Shown here in pieces: positions 40,617 through 49,416 of a stretch of 64,000 nt of DNA. The DNA comes from an uncultured Ruminococcus sp. (GTDB lineage: Bacteria; Bacillota; Clostridia; Oscillospirales; Ruminococcaceae). The position numbers and the translations under genes are program-made. Below the pieces are notes generated by a model. That model saw nothing but the letters and a program-made list of their open reading frames with translations. It made no database searches and was not told where the DNA came from. Where the stretch lies: NCBI GenBank assembly GCA_937902395.1, contig CALGTV010000038.1, positions 1 through 64,000 on the forward strand. The letters run 5' to 3'. Numbering within the stretch: position 1 is the first letter of the stretch; each line of letters begins with the position of its first letter.

Positions 40617-40973
40617 CTAATGATTTACCAGCTTTTTCATAGCCTTATTTATTTCCATAACGCCGTATTTATCAAAATATCCGCAGTATTCGTCAGATTT
40701 TATACCAAGAATTCCGCTTCTTGCCACAATGACAATGTCAATACCTACAGGCAGTTTAACCTCTGAATTTCGATATGCAAGACGAATAAGACGCTTTGCG
40801 CGGTTACGAGCAACAGCGTTACCGATTTTTTTTCCTGCTGTAATTCCAAAGCGGTTATACGGGCGATTATTCGGTTTTATGTATATCACAGAATATTTTG
40901 AAGTGATATATCTGCCTTTTTTATACAACGTGAGGAATTCTTTATTTTCCCTCATGATAACGGTATAAAGCAT
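40617..40973 (-). CDS. rnpA: Ribonuclease P protein component
   Basis: A 118-residue basic protein that supports the RNase P ribozyme in tRNA 5' maturation. The RNR signature is in NAVARNRAKRLIRLAYR (about 60-77), with GITAGKKIGNAV before it. The start at 40973 (MLYTVIMRENKEF) matches the family N-terminus and has GGGAGG upstream. An extension to 41009 would enter the terminator. Expression is probably set below rpmH by the hairpin at 40996-41029. Confidence 0.95.
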   Translation of the reverse strand: MLYTVIMRENKEFLTLYKKGRYITSKYSVIYIKPNNRPYNRFGITAGKKIGNAVARNRAKRLIRLAYRNSEVKLPVGIDIVIVARSGILGIKSDEYCGYFDKYGVMEINKAMKKLVNH

Positions 40974-40995
40974 AACAACCTCCCGTAAGCCCCTA

Positions 40996-41029
40996 ATAAA
41001 AAAGACCACAAAAACGTATTTTTGTGGTC
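40996..41029 (-). terminator. Intrinsic terminator/attenuator between rpmH and rnpA
   Basis: On the minus strand GACCACAAAAA pairs with TTTTTGTGGTC, followed by TTTTTT. It starts 8 bases after the rpmH stop. A full terminator here would uncouple the abundant ribosomal protein message from rnpA, with read-through feeding the downstream genes. Confidence 0.85.
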
Positions 41030-41036
41030 AGCGTCG

Positions 41037-41171
41037 TCAGTGAGTTAATCTAGCTCTGCCCTTAGATCTTCTACGAGCTAAAACCTTTCTGCCGTTCTTA
41101 GTAGCCATTCTCTTCATGAAGCCGTGCTCCTTCTTTCTGTGGAGCTTCTTAGGCTGATATGTTCTTTTCAT
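41037..41171 (-). CDS. rpmH: Ribosomal protein bL34
   Basis: A 44-residue basic protein: [20 protein letters not shown], then [24 protein letters not shown]. Length and sequence are exactly of the bL34 family. GGAGGA lies upstream. It is the first gene of the leftward origin operon. Confidence 0.98.
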   Translation of the reverse strand: MKRTYQPKKLHRKKEHGFMKRMATKNGRKVLARRRSKGRARLTH

Positions 41172-41240
41172 TATGGAATCCTCCTCTCGATTTGTACTAT
41201 AAAAGAGCAGTTTGCCCTTATTTACATATTACACTTTAGA

Positions 41241-41269
41241 ATTATACTTCAAAAGCGCAAATATGTCAA
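41241..41269 (-). promoter_or_regulatory. Consensus promoter of rpmH
   Basis: On the minus strand TTGACA (41269-41264) and TATAAT (41246-41241) with a 17-base spacer: a perfect SigA promoter, as expected for a ribosomal protein gene. Confidence 0.92.
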
Positions 41270-41456
41270 GAGGTTTTTGAATTTTTTTTTGAAAATGATG
41301 AATTTTGATAAATTTCAACACATGTACCACTTCCTTTTTAGCACATTTTTAGAGATTCCTTTATTTGAATCCCTTATATAAAAAAATCATGAGAGATTCT
41401 TTCACATAAAGCTGATTTGAGCAATCAAACTTTTCAAAACAAAACTGATTTTTGAC

Positions 41457-41735
41457 TTTTCCACACTAATCAACAGGTACATCAACAGTAGGTTTTCCAC
41501 ACTGAAAACTACTGACAGCTGTTGAAAAGTTGAAAAACTATGTTGAAAACCTGTCGGGTTTGTGTCGAAATTTTGAATTTCAACAGCTTTTTTATCGTTT
41601 CTGCAAGCCAATACCACCATTTTTTCAACAAAGCGTCGTTGATTCAACAGTCTTTTCAACAATGTGTCAAAAGAGATGTGGAAATCTTTCTTTTTTTCTC
41701 TCTTTTTTTTATTTTTATCCCTTGCTTTTTCAACA
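41457..41735. other. DnaA-box cluster upstream of dnaA (left part of oriC)
   Basis: Seven nine-base sites of the form TTTT(C/A)-type: TTTTCCACA at 41457-41465 and 41493-41501; TTTTCAACA on the minus strand at 41520-41528 and 41541-41549; TTTTCAACA on the plus strand at 41622-41630, 41653-41661 and 41727-41735. The consensus TTTTCMACA differs from TTATCCACA at position 3 and often 5. The last box lies in the spacer of the dnaA promoter, a classic place for autorepression. The rest of 41270-41889 has no gene. Confidence 0.85.
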
Positions 41736-41750
41736 GGAGTGTGCTATAAT
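41722..41750 (+). promoter_or_regulatory. dnaA promoter
   Basis: TTGCTT (41722-41727) and TATAAT (41745-41750) with a 17-base spacer that contains a DnaA-type box (41727-41735). The leader to ATG 41890 is about 130 nt. Confidence 0.75.
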
Positions 41751-41889
41751 GTTATTATATTATTATAGGAGAGTATCGTTATTTTGCAAAATTTCCGCCA
41801 ACGAAGCGGTATGTTCCTTTACACTAATCCACATTTATCGAAAAAAATCATATGAGATTAGTATTAATTTCAATCAATGGAGGTTAAAA

Positions 41890-43263
41890 ATGAATTCATT
41901 TACAGAATTATTCGATAGCGTCAAGAGTTATTGTCTTGAACATGAAAAAATGCCCGATGTTGCCATAAAAACATGGCTTAATACCATGACACCCGTTAGC
42001 TTTGACGGCGAAAATGCCATTTTCAGTGTTCTTACAGGATTTCAGAAAGATATTGTTATGAATAAATATGCTGAAACCCTTAAAGAAGCTTTCTCTGAAA
42101 TGCTGGGACTTAATGTAAATATTATAATAAACGTAAATTCAACTGACAGCGAACCCACAGCTCCCATTCCTACTGAGGAAGAACTTGAAAAAAAGAACGC
42201 TGAGCTTGAACAGTCCTATAAATTTGCAAATTATGACTACACTTTCGATACATTTATTGAAGGACCTTCAAACAGCTTTGCTCTTGCCTGCAGTAAATCT
42301 GTTGCAAAAAATTGCGGTGAAAGCGACGTTTCAGGCTATAATCCATTATTTATCTACGGTCCGTCAGGTATGGGAAAAACTCACCTTATCACAGCTATTG
42401 CAAATGAAGTGAGGATTACACGACCTGAATACAATATCGTCTATATTACCAGCGAAACTTTCGGAAACGACCTTATTGCTGCTATCCAGAAAAATCAGAT
42501 TTCGGATTTCCATGAAAAATACAGAAATGCAGATATGCTTCTCATCGACGATATTCAATTCTTTGCAGGAAAAGAGCGTATGCAGGAGGAATTTTTCCAT
42601 ACATTCTATAAGCTTCATCAGGAGGGTAAGCAGATTGTTATTACCTCTGATAAACCGCCTAAGGAGCTTATTACCCTTGAAGCAAGACTGAGAACACGTT
42701 TCGAGGGCGGACTTATTGCAGATATTTCCGCACCTGATTTTGAAACAAGACTTGCAATTATCACAAGAAAAAGCGAACTTCTTGAACTTAAAATGCCTGC
42801 TGAGGTTTCAGAATTCATGGCAAATCGCCTGAAATCCAACATCCGTCAGCTTGAGGGAGCTGTTCTCCGACTTAAAGCGCTGAATCATTTTGCTGGAAGT
42901 CCTATTACAATTTCCATGGCTCAGAGCGTTATCCGCGATGTTCTCACTGATGAACAGCCTATTCCGATTACTGTTGAAAAAATCATTAACGAAGTATCAA
43001 CAGTTTACGGCGTATCTCCCGATGACCTCCGTTCAAACAAGCGTTCACAGCAGATTTCAATTGCACGTAAAGTAGCCATTTATGTTGTCCGCGAGATTAC
43101 AGATATGCCTCTTGCTTCAATCGGTACAGAATTTGGCGGCCGTGACCACTCTACAATTGTTTATTCTGTAAATAGCGTAGTTGCGGCAATTCAGAAAGAT
43201 TCAAACCTTAATAATCTTGTTAATGATATTATCAAGAATATCCGCGATAAGAGCAAGGGTTAA
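41890..43263 (+). CDS. dnaA: Chromosomal replication initiator DnaA
   Basis: A 457-residue AAA+ initiator. Domain I 1-80, linker about 85-115, Walker A GPSGMGKT, Walker B LLIDDIQF, sensor and arginine finger region LRTRFEGG, and domain IV from about 340. The DNA-recognition signature reads RDHSTIVYSV (418-427), where the family has RDHTTVxHAx. Thr to Ser, Val to Ile, His to Tyr and Ala to Ser changes all fall in the helix that reads the DnaA box, whose sequence here is also altered. ATG 41890 follows GGAGG. A longer frame back to 41530 crosses the promoter and DnaA boxes and is rejected. Confidence 0.98.
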   Translation: MNSFTELFDSVKSYCLEHEKMPDVAIKTWLNTMTPVSFDGENAIFSVLTGFQKDIVMNKYAETLKEAFSEMLGLNVNIIINVNSTDSEPTAPIPTEEELEKKNAELEQSYKFANYDYTFDTFIEGPSNSFALACSKSVAKNCGESDVSGYNPLFIYGPSGMGKTHLITAIANEVRITRPEYNIVYITSETFGNDLIAAIQKNQISDFHEKYRNADMLLIDDIQFFAGKERMQEEFFHTFYKLHQEGKQIVITSDKPPKELITLEARLRTRFEGGLIADISAPDFETRLAIITRKSELLELKMPAEVSEFMANRLKSNIRQLEGAVLRLKALNHFAGSPITISMAQSVIRDVLTDEQPIPITVEKIINEVSTVYGVSPDDLRSNKRSQQISIARKVAIYVVREITDMPLASIGTEFGGRDHSTIVYSVNSVVAAIQKDSNLNNLVNDIIKNIRDKSKG

Positions 43264-43844
43264 TTAATCAGGAAATAAACATTTTTCCCACACAGTTTTT
43301 ACAGTTGAAAATGTTGGTAAACAAACTTTCAACCAAGTTTTCAACAGAGTGTTTAAAACTCAGTTGAAAACAAAACTCATTTCCATTTCGCAATATCAGG
43401 CGGTAAAATTTACATGTTGAAAATATGGCTTTCAGTATTTTCAACGTGATGAACTTTTCAACATTTCACAGACTGTCAGGAAAAATATAAAATAAAATAA
43501 CAAAAATCCAAGATTCCACAGAATTTTCCACTTTTCATCAACTTCAACTCCACAACTCTCAACGCTGTAAACAATGAAAAATGGTAAAAAATAAAAATCC
43601 AACATATCAAACAATTTCACAACAGTCGGTTGTGGACGAGCTTTCGGCTGTATATCGATAAATAAAAGACATACTGACTTTTCAACACCCCCTACTACTA
43701 CTACTAAATTTATTATACTTATTTTACCTTAACTTACTTTAATTTTAGTCTGTCTTATCTTATCATATTTTTGAAAACATACTGTTGTTTGATGTTGGCT
43801 TAAACAACAACTTAAATGAAGCTTAACAGGAGGCTTTTATATAA
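43264..43844. other. oriC: DnaA boxes, DnaA-trios and AT-rich unwinding region between dnaA and dnaN
   Basis: A 581-base gene-free region. TTTTCAACA boxes at 43338-43346, 43455-43463 and 43679-43687 (plus strand) and 43415-43423 (minus strand), with several near matches. The last box is followed by CCCCC (43688-43692), then TACTACTACTACTA (43693-43706), then AT-rich DNA (43707-43760). This box, C-run, trio, AT order is the basal unwinding system known from Bacillus subtilis, where it lies in the same gap. The dnaN ribosome site is at its right end. This is the most probable replication origin. Confidence 0.9.
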
Positions 43845-44948
43845 ATGAAATTCATATGCAAGAAAAACGAATTAAGTGAAGCTATCAGCAACGTTTCAAG
43901 AGCTGTACCTCAAAAATCAACAATACAGGCTCTTGAGGGAATAAAAGTTAAAATTACACCCGGTTGTGTTGAGCTTACAGCATACAATCTTGAAATGGGT
44001 ATAAGAACGGCAATTGATGCTGATACAACTGACAACGGTGAATTTGTTGTAAATACAAGACTTTTCAATGAATTTACAAAGAAAATGGCTGGAGAAGAAG
44101 TAGTTTTCACAATTGATGAAAATAACATTATTAATATCACGTCGGAAGCTTCAGATTGTACATTCTCTGCTATGTCAGCTGAAGAATATCCCGATTTGCC
44201 TGTAGTTGATGCAAACAGAAGCTTTGAAGTTCCGCAGAATATCCTCCGTTCTATGATAAATATGACAGGATATGCTGTTTCTCAGAATGAGAATAAGCCA
44301 ATTTTCACAGGTGAGCTCTTTGACATTGAGGGCGAAAGCTTCACAATGGTAGCTATTGACGGTTTCCGTCTTGCTATCAGAAATGAATCAATTGCAAACA
44401 GCGAAAAGTTTAATTTTGTTGTTCCAAAAAAAGCATTGCAGGAAGTTTCAACTCTTATTCGTGAGGATTGCGCTGAAAATTGCTTTATCAGCGTTAATGA
44501 CAGACATATTATTTTCAGAATAAATAAATTCTATGTAATATCCCGACTTTTAGAGGGTGCTTTCCACAATTACAAAATGAGTATTCCAAACAGCTACAAA
44601 ACAGAGGTATTTGTCAATAAAAAGGACTTCACAGCTTGTCTGGAAAGATGTTCACTTATCGTAGATGAAAAAAATAAAAGTCCTATCCGTTGTGAAATCG
44701 GCGGAGGCGTTATGAAAATCAACTGTAAGACAGCTATCGGAAAGGTAAACGATGCAATTTCTGCCGATATTTCTGGAGAAGCTGTTACTATTGGTTTCAA
44801 TAACAGACTTATGCTTGAAGCACTCAAGGCTGCTGAGGGCGATAAGGTGAGAATTCGTCTGAACGGCGCAATGAAAGTTATTGAGCTTCTTCCACCTATG
44901 GGAGAAAGCTATATTTTCCTTGTTATGCCTATTCAATTGAAAAATTGA
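43845..44948 (+). CDS. dnaN: DNA polymerase III beta sliding clamp
   Basis: A 367-residue protein of three similar domains (about 1-120, 125-245, 247-367) that dimerises to a ring around DNA and tethers polymerase and other partners. N-terminus MKFICKKNELSEAISNVSRAV and C-terminus VIELLPPMGESYIFLVMPIQLK match the family, the latter forming the partner-binding pocket. Length is normal. CAGGAGG precedes the start. Position after oriC is standard. Confidence 0.98.
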   Translation: MKFICKKNELSEAISNVSRAVPQKSTIQALEGIKVKITPGCVELTAYNLEMGIRTAIDADTTDNGEFVVNTRLFNEFTKKMAGEEVVFTIDENNIINITSEASDCTFSAMSAEEYPDLPVVDANRSFEVPQNILRSMINMTGYAVSQNENKPIFTGELFDIEGESFTMVAIDGFRLAIRNESIANSEKFNFVVPKKALQEVSTLIREDCAENCFISVNDRHIIFRINKFYVISRLLEGAFHNYKMSIPNSYKTEVFVNKKDFTACLERCSLIVDEKNKSPIRCEIGGGVMKINCKTAIGKVNDAISADISGEAVTIGFNNRLMLEALKAAEGDKVRIRLNGAMKVIELLPPMGESYIFLVMPIQLKN

Positions 44949-45026
44949 TTTTATTGAAATTCATTTTTATGTAGGAATATAGCACAACCTGTTCCTACAA
45001 TGATAACGTTAAAGCGAGGTATAAAA

Positions 45027-45236
45027 ATGCCTGAAATTAAAATAACAACAGAATTTATAAAGCTTGACGCTCTCTTGAAATTTGCCTCGATGGTAGGTTC
45101 AGGAGGAGAGGCAAAAATGCTCATACAGGACGGTCAGGTTCTCGTAAACGGCGAGGTCTGCACTATGCGCGGAAAAAAAATCCGCCCTGGAGATACTGTT
45201 AAAATTATCGGCGGCGATGAGGTAACTGTGTGCTGA
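45027..45236 (+). CDS. yaaA: S4-domain RNA-binding protein YaaA
   Basis: A 69-residue single S4 domain: [21 protein letters not shown] (S4 helix turn), then [25 protein letters not shown]. In Bacillus this small protein has a role in ribosome assembly. GCGAGGT precedes ATG 45027, which is preferred over an ATG at 45000. Its stop overlaps the recF start by seven bases. Confidence 0.93.
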   Translation: MPEIKITTEFIKLDALLKFASMVGSGGEAKMLIQDGQVLVNGEVCTMRGKKIRPGDTVKIIGGDEVTVC

Positions 45237-46363
45237 TAACTCGCGTAGACATCGACGGTTTCAGAAATTTGTCAGATATCTCTTTTGTTCCCGATTCCTG
45301 CTATAATATTATAGTCGGCGCAAATGCGCAGGGAAAAACAAATCTCCTTGAAGCGCTGTGGGTTATGTCCGGATGTAAAAGCTTCCGCGGCTCTAAGGAA
45401 AGGGATTACATTGCCCTTGACAAAAGCAGATTTACCTCTGAAATGAAAATCAGAGACATAGTCCGTGAGCAGAAAATCACCTTTGAAATGACAAAGGGTG
45501 CAAATATAACGAAAAATATAACAATTAACGGTGTAAAGCAGAAAGGTACGCGGAATCTTTTCGACGTTTTTAAATGCATTGCCTTTATCCCCGATGATGT
45601 GGAGATTATAAAAGGCGCGCCTGAAAAGCGGCGAAATTTTATAGATATGGCGGCTTCTCAGCTGAATCCTGTCTTTGTGGCTCATATAACAAAAAATAAT
45701 GCTGTAATGAATCAGCGCAATGCTCTGCTGAAGTCAATTATGCAGGGCAGCTCAGATTCGTCAATTCTTGAAATATGGGATAAACAGGCGGCTCACGAGG
45801 GTGCGCTGATATCCTATATGCGTGACGGATATGTAAAAAAAATAAATGAAATTTGCGGAGAATTATATTACGCCATTTCGGGCGGAAGTGAAAAGCTTGA
45901 ACTTGAATACAGGTCAAATGTCTACAAGCCGGAGGATTTTAGCGAGCCCTGCGGCGAGGCGGCTTTTGAAAAATATTACAGAAAGCTCCGTGAATCCGCA
46001 GAATATGATATCCGCACAGGTATAACTCATTCGGGAGTAAACCGCGATGAGCTTATTATAAAAATTAACGGTATAAGCGCCAAAGAGTACGGCTCACAGG
46101 GGCAGATAAAATCGGCGGCGCTTGTTATAAAGCTTGCTCAGGCTGAAATTTTTATGAAGCGGAGCAAGGAAGCTCCCGTAATATTTCTTGACGATGTTAT
46201 GGGAGAGCTTGACGAAAATCGTCAGCGTTTTATTTTTGATATTATCAAGGATATGCAGGTATTTATCACAACGCCAAATGAAAGCGCTCTTCTTCCCGAT
46301 ATAAAGGGAAAAATCCTGCGTATCAACGGCGGCAGGCTCACAGAGGAAAAAGCAGATGAATAA
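45230..46363 (+). CDS. recF: DNA repair/replication protein RecF
   Basis: A 377-residue SMC-like ATPase acting in gap repair with RecO/RecR. Walker A is [15 protein letters not shown] (about 31-45), the signature region is [17 protein letters not shown], and Walker B is [15 protein letters not shown]. The start is GTG 45230 inside the end of yaaA. Its own end overlaps remB by eight bases. Length fits the family (about 365). Confidence 0.96.
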   Translation: MLITRVDIDGFRNLSDISFVPDSCYNIIVGANAQGKTNLLEALWVMSGCKSFRGSKERDYIALDKSRFTSEMKIRDIVREQKITFEMTKGANITKNITINGVKQKGTRNLFDVFKCIAFIPDDVEIIKGAPEKRRNFIDMAASQLNPVFVAHITKNNAVMNQRNALLKSIMQGSSDSSILEIWDKQAAHEGALISYMRDGYVKKINEICGELYYAISGGSEKLELEYRSNVYKPEDFSEPCGEAAFEKYYRKLRESAEYDIRTGITHSGVNRDELIIKINGISAKEYGSQGQIKSAALVIKLAQAEIFMKRSKEAPVIFLDDVMGELDENRQRFIFDIIKDMQVFITTPNESALLPDIKGKILRINGGRLTEEKADE

Positions 46364-46619
46364 AACTATTTATCTCCATATCGGCAATAATTATTCCGTA
46401 GATGTCCGTGAAATCATCGGCATATTCGATATGGACAATACAACAGTAACAAGCTGTACAAAAACACTGCTTGATAAAGCTCAGAAAGAAAAACGGCTGT
46501 TTTTAGCCACATATGAACTGCCGAAAACATATATTATCACAAAAAAGCGTGTATATCTCTCACAGCTTGCGGCAAGTACGCTGAAAAAGCGCCTTGAAAG
46601 CGGCGGAGGGTATAGTTAA
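46356..46619 (+). CDS. remB: RemB-like (DUF370) regulator
   Basis: An 87-residue protein of the RemA/DUF370 family, in the YaaB/RemB position between recF and gyrB. The core YLHIGNNYSVDVREIIGIFDMDN is typical. RemA-like proteins form DNA-binding rings that control matrix genes in Bacillus. RemB has a related but less clear role. The C-terminal third (KKRVYLSQLAASTLKKRLE) is normal for this type. Confidence 0.88.
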   Translation: MNKTIYLHIGNNYSVDVREIIGIFDMDNTTVTSCTKTLLDKAQKEKRLFLATYELPKTYIITKKRVYLSQLAASTLKKRLESGGGYS

Positions 46620-46820
46620 TGCGTAATGCGTAATTCAATTAAGAATTATGAATTAAGAATTATGAATTTTTATGGCGACGTTATTTTATTTTTCTGTTTT
46701 GAAAAATAGTAAGTTGCCGCATAACACAAATACAATAAGATTTTGTAGGGGCTGCCTCTGGCAGTCCGTCAAAAGAATTCAGAGAATAATTATTAATTCT
46801 GAATTCTTAATTAAAAAAAC
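46620..46820. repeat. AATTAAGAATT repeats and a GC-rich hairpin before gyrB
   Basis: GAATTAAGAATTAT occurs in tandem at 46638-46666 and in inverted form at 46790-46814 (TTAATTCTGAATTCTTAATT), so the two can pair over the gap. Between them lies GTAGGGGCTGCCTCTGGCAG (46745-46764), a hairpin whose GTAGGGGC start recurs at 49346. It looks like a small non-autonomous repeat element. No gene was recognised. Confidence 0.6.
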
Positions 46821-46832
46821 CGGGAGGTACTC

Positions 46833-48758
46833 ATGAGTCATCAGAATAATAATTACGACGAGAATGACATACAAATTCTGGAAGGACTTGAAGCTGTAAG
46901 AAAAAGACCGGGAATGTACATCGGTTCAACAGGTCCAAGCGGTTTGCACCACCTTGTATACGAAATTGTGGATAACTCTATTGATGAAGCACTTGCAGGC
47001 TACTGCACCGAAATAAAGGTTGATATACTTCCCGATGATATTATCAGGGTATCTGATAACGGACGTGGTATCCCCGTTGGTATTCACCCAAAGGAAGGAA
47101 TTTCAGCGGCTACCGTTGTTTATACCATTCTCCACGCAGGCGGAAAATTCGGCGGCGGCGGATATAAGGTATCAGGAGGTCTCCACGGTGTTGGTGCGTC
47201 TGTTGTTAATGCCCTTTCAGAGTGGCTGGAGCTTACCGTCAAGGACGGCGAAAATGTGTGGTTCCAGCGTTTTGAGCGCGGTCACTATGACGAACAGCTT
47301 AAAGCTATCGAAAAGACCACCGAAACAGGTACAAGCGTTATGTTCAAGGCTGATGCTGAAATCTTTGAACAAACGGTATATGACTACAATATCCTGCTGA
47401 AAAGACTTCGTGAGCAGGCATTCCTTAACGCAGGCATAAAAATTACTTTCTCAGATTTGAGAGATGAAAACGAAACTAAATCCGAAACACTTCACTATGA
47501 GGGCGGTATCCGTCAGTTTGTGGAGCATATCCACGAAACAAGAGGTCATGTTCCTCTCAGCAATGAAGTTATATACGTTTCGGGTATGCAGGGTGATTCC
47601 TTTGCGGAGATTGCCCTCCAATACAACGACAGCTACAATGAGATTATCCTCTCATTTGCAAATAATATCCACACAAAAGACGGTGGATATCATGAAACAG
47701 CTTTTAAAAATTCAATTCAGAGAGTTATCAATGACTACGGCAAGAAAATGGGACTTCTCAAAGATAAGGAGAAGCTTAGCGGTGACGATGTCCGTGAGGG
47801 ACTAACAGCAATTATTTCTGTAAAGCTTACCGAGTGTGAATTTGAGGGACAGACAAAGGGAAGACTGGGAAATCCCGAAGTCAAGCCATTTATCGAAAAG
47901 CTTGTACAGGAAAAGCTGATGAATTACCTTGAAGAAAACCCCGATGTTGCAAAGGTTATTTTCGATAAGGCACTTTCAGCCCTGAAAGCTCGTGAAGCCG
48001 CAAAGCGTGCAAGGGATGCAGAGCGTAAGAAAAACGCATTCGGAAACGCTTCAATGCCTGAAAAGCTTGCAGATTGCTCCGAGCGTGATGCAAGATATAC
48101 TGAAATTTACATCGTAGAGGGAGATTCTGCGGGCGGTTCTGCAAAGCAGGGACGTGACAGAAAATATCAGGCAATTCTCTCTCTCTGGGGAAAAATGCTC
48201 AACGTAGAAAAGGCACGTATTGACAAGATTTACGGCAACGACAAGCTTTCTCCTGTTGTAACGGCTCTTGGCACAGGTATCGGCGAGGATTTCGATATTG
48301 AAAAGCTCCGTTACGGCAAAGTTATCATTATGGCGGATGCCGACGTTGACGGTATGCATATCAGAACTCTGCTTCTGACATTCTTCTTCCGCTATATGCG
48401 CCCCCTTATTTCAAACGGTAATGTATATATCGCACAACCGCCGCTTTTCAAGGTATGGCGAGGCAAAAAGGAGAGATACGCTTTCTCTGATGAGGAACGT
48501 GACGCTTTCATTGCTGAGCTTTCCGAGGAGGGTAAGCATAAGGTTGATGTTCAGCGTTACAAAGGTCTTGGTGAAATGGACCCCGAACAGCTCTGGGAGA
48601 CAACTATGGACCCTGAGCGCCGTACTATAGTTAAAATCGGTATGGAGGACGCTTTAAAGGCTGACGAGACATTCTCAATTCTTATGGGTGACAAGGTTGA
48701 GCCAAGAAGAAAATTCATTGAAGAAAATGCGAAATTCGTCCAGAACCTCGATATATAA
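46833..48758 (+). CDS. gyrB: DNA gyrase subunit B
   Basis: A 641-residue ATPase subunit. GHKL ATP site [15 protein letters not shown] (Asn/Glu) and [10 protein letters not shown], then [29 protein letters not shown] domain [40 protein letters not shown] and the C-terminal [19 protein letters not shown]. Length of a short-type GyrB. GGGAGG precedes the start. Confidence 0.98.
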   Translation: MSHQNNNYDENDIQILEGLEAVRKRPGMYIGSTGPSGLHHLVYEIVDNSIDEALAGYCTEIKVDILPDDIIRVSDNGRGIPVGIHPKEGISAATVVYTILHAGGKFGGGGYKVSGGLHGVGASVVNALSEWLELTVKDGENVWFQRFERGHYDEQLKAIEKTTETGTSVMFKADAEIFEQTVYDYNILLKRLREQAFLNAGIKITFSDLRDENETKSETLHYEGGIRQFVEHIHETRGHVPLSNEVIYVSGMQGDSFAEIALQYNDSYNEIILSFANNIHTKDGGYHETAFKNSIQRVINDYGKKMGLLKDKEKLSGDDVREGLTAIISVKLTECEFEGQTKGRLGNPEVKPFIEKLVQEKLMNYLEENPDVAKVIFDKALSALKAREAAKRARDAERKKNAFGNASMPEKLADCSERDARYTEIYIVEGDSAGGSAKQGRDRKYQAILSLWGKMLNVEKARIDKIYGNDKLSPVVTALGTGIGEDFDIEKLRYGKVIIMADADVDGMHIRTLLLTFFFRYMRPLISNGNVYIAQPPLFKVWRGKKERYAFSDEERDAFIAELSEEGKHKVDVQRYKGLGEMDPEQLWETTMDPERRTIVKIGMEDALKADETFSILMGDKVEPRRKFIEENAKFVQNLDI

Positions 48759-48768
48759 AGGGCAGATT

Positions 48769-49341
48769 ATGGAAGAAAATATAAAGCTTGTAAAGGAATT
48801 CAGCCATACACCTGAAATCCTCCGAAACGGTGTAAAAGCGTATCAGAAAAAATACGTTTATTCTGATATGTCAATAAAAATAATGATATTTCTGTTGATT
48901 TCGGCAATTTTTGTATGCGGAATCATCATGGATTTTTTTAAGAGCGATAAACTTGAATTACTGGCATTTCTGATGTCAGCGGCTTGCTTAGCCTTTGCTA
49001 TTATGGAATGGTTCAAGCCGAAAAAGCTTAGAGATAGTATAGTTCAAAGCTTTATTGACGAGGGAAATTCTCCAGTATATCGCCTTACTGTAAAGGAAAA
49101 GGAAATCGAAATTGCCATAGTTTCTGAAATAGTTCAGGAAAAAAGCAGCGAAGAAAGTGAAAATGACGAGTATTCTGATGAAATTCCCGAACCGTCGATT
49201 ATTTCTATTGACAATAATCTGTCTATAATCGAAGAAGATAAGTTGTTTATTATTGCATACGGAAAAACGGTTTATTATATAATTCCCAAAAAGGATTTTT
49301 CCCAAAAAGAATTGGAAATAATGCGCAGTATTGCAAAATAA
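48769..49341 (+). CDS. YcxB-like membrane protein of unknown function
   Basis: A 190-residue protein: a charged N-terminus, two hydrophobic segments (about 42-60 and 68-85) and a C-terminal cytoplasmic domain with an acidic insert (SSEESENDEYSDEIPEP). The end NLSIIEEDKLFIIAYGKTVYYIIPKKDF resembles the YcxB-like C-terminal domain. It is inserted between gyrB and gyrA, which are usually adjacent. AAGGGCAG precedes ATG 48769. An upstream in-frame start lies inside gyrB and is rejected. Confidence 0.72.
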   Translation: MEENIKLVKEFSHTPEILRNGVKAYQKKYVYSDMSIKIMIFLLISAIFVCGIIMDFFKSDKLELLAFLMSAACLAFAIMEWFKPKKLRDSIVQSFIDEGNSPVYRLTVKEKEIEIAIVSEIVQEKSSEESENDEYSDEIPEPSIISIDNNLSIIEEDKLFIIAYGKTVYYIIPKKDFSQKELEIMRSIAK

Positions 49342-49345
49342 ATCT

Positions 49346-49370
49346 GTAGGGGCGGATATTATCCGCCCGC
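49346..49370. repeat. GTAGGGGCGGAT...ATCCGCCC palindrome
   Basis: GGGCGGAT / ATCCGCCC with a three-base loop, starting with the same TGTAGGGGC word as 46743-46751. Such words are common small intergenic repeats in clostridial genomes. It may reduce read-through into gyrA. Confidence 0.55.
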
Positions 49371-49416
49371 ATTTAAAAACGTTGAAAAAATCTGAATAAT
49401 AACAAGGAGGTTCAGC

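Noticed and set aside
41530..41889. N-terminal extension of DnaA by 120 residues
   Set aside because: It would run through DnaA boxes and the promoter, has no homology to DnaA domain I, and ATG 41890 has a good ribosome site.
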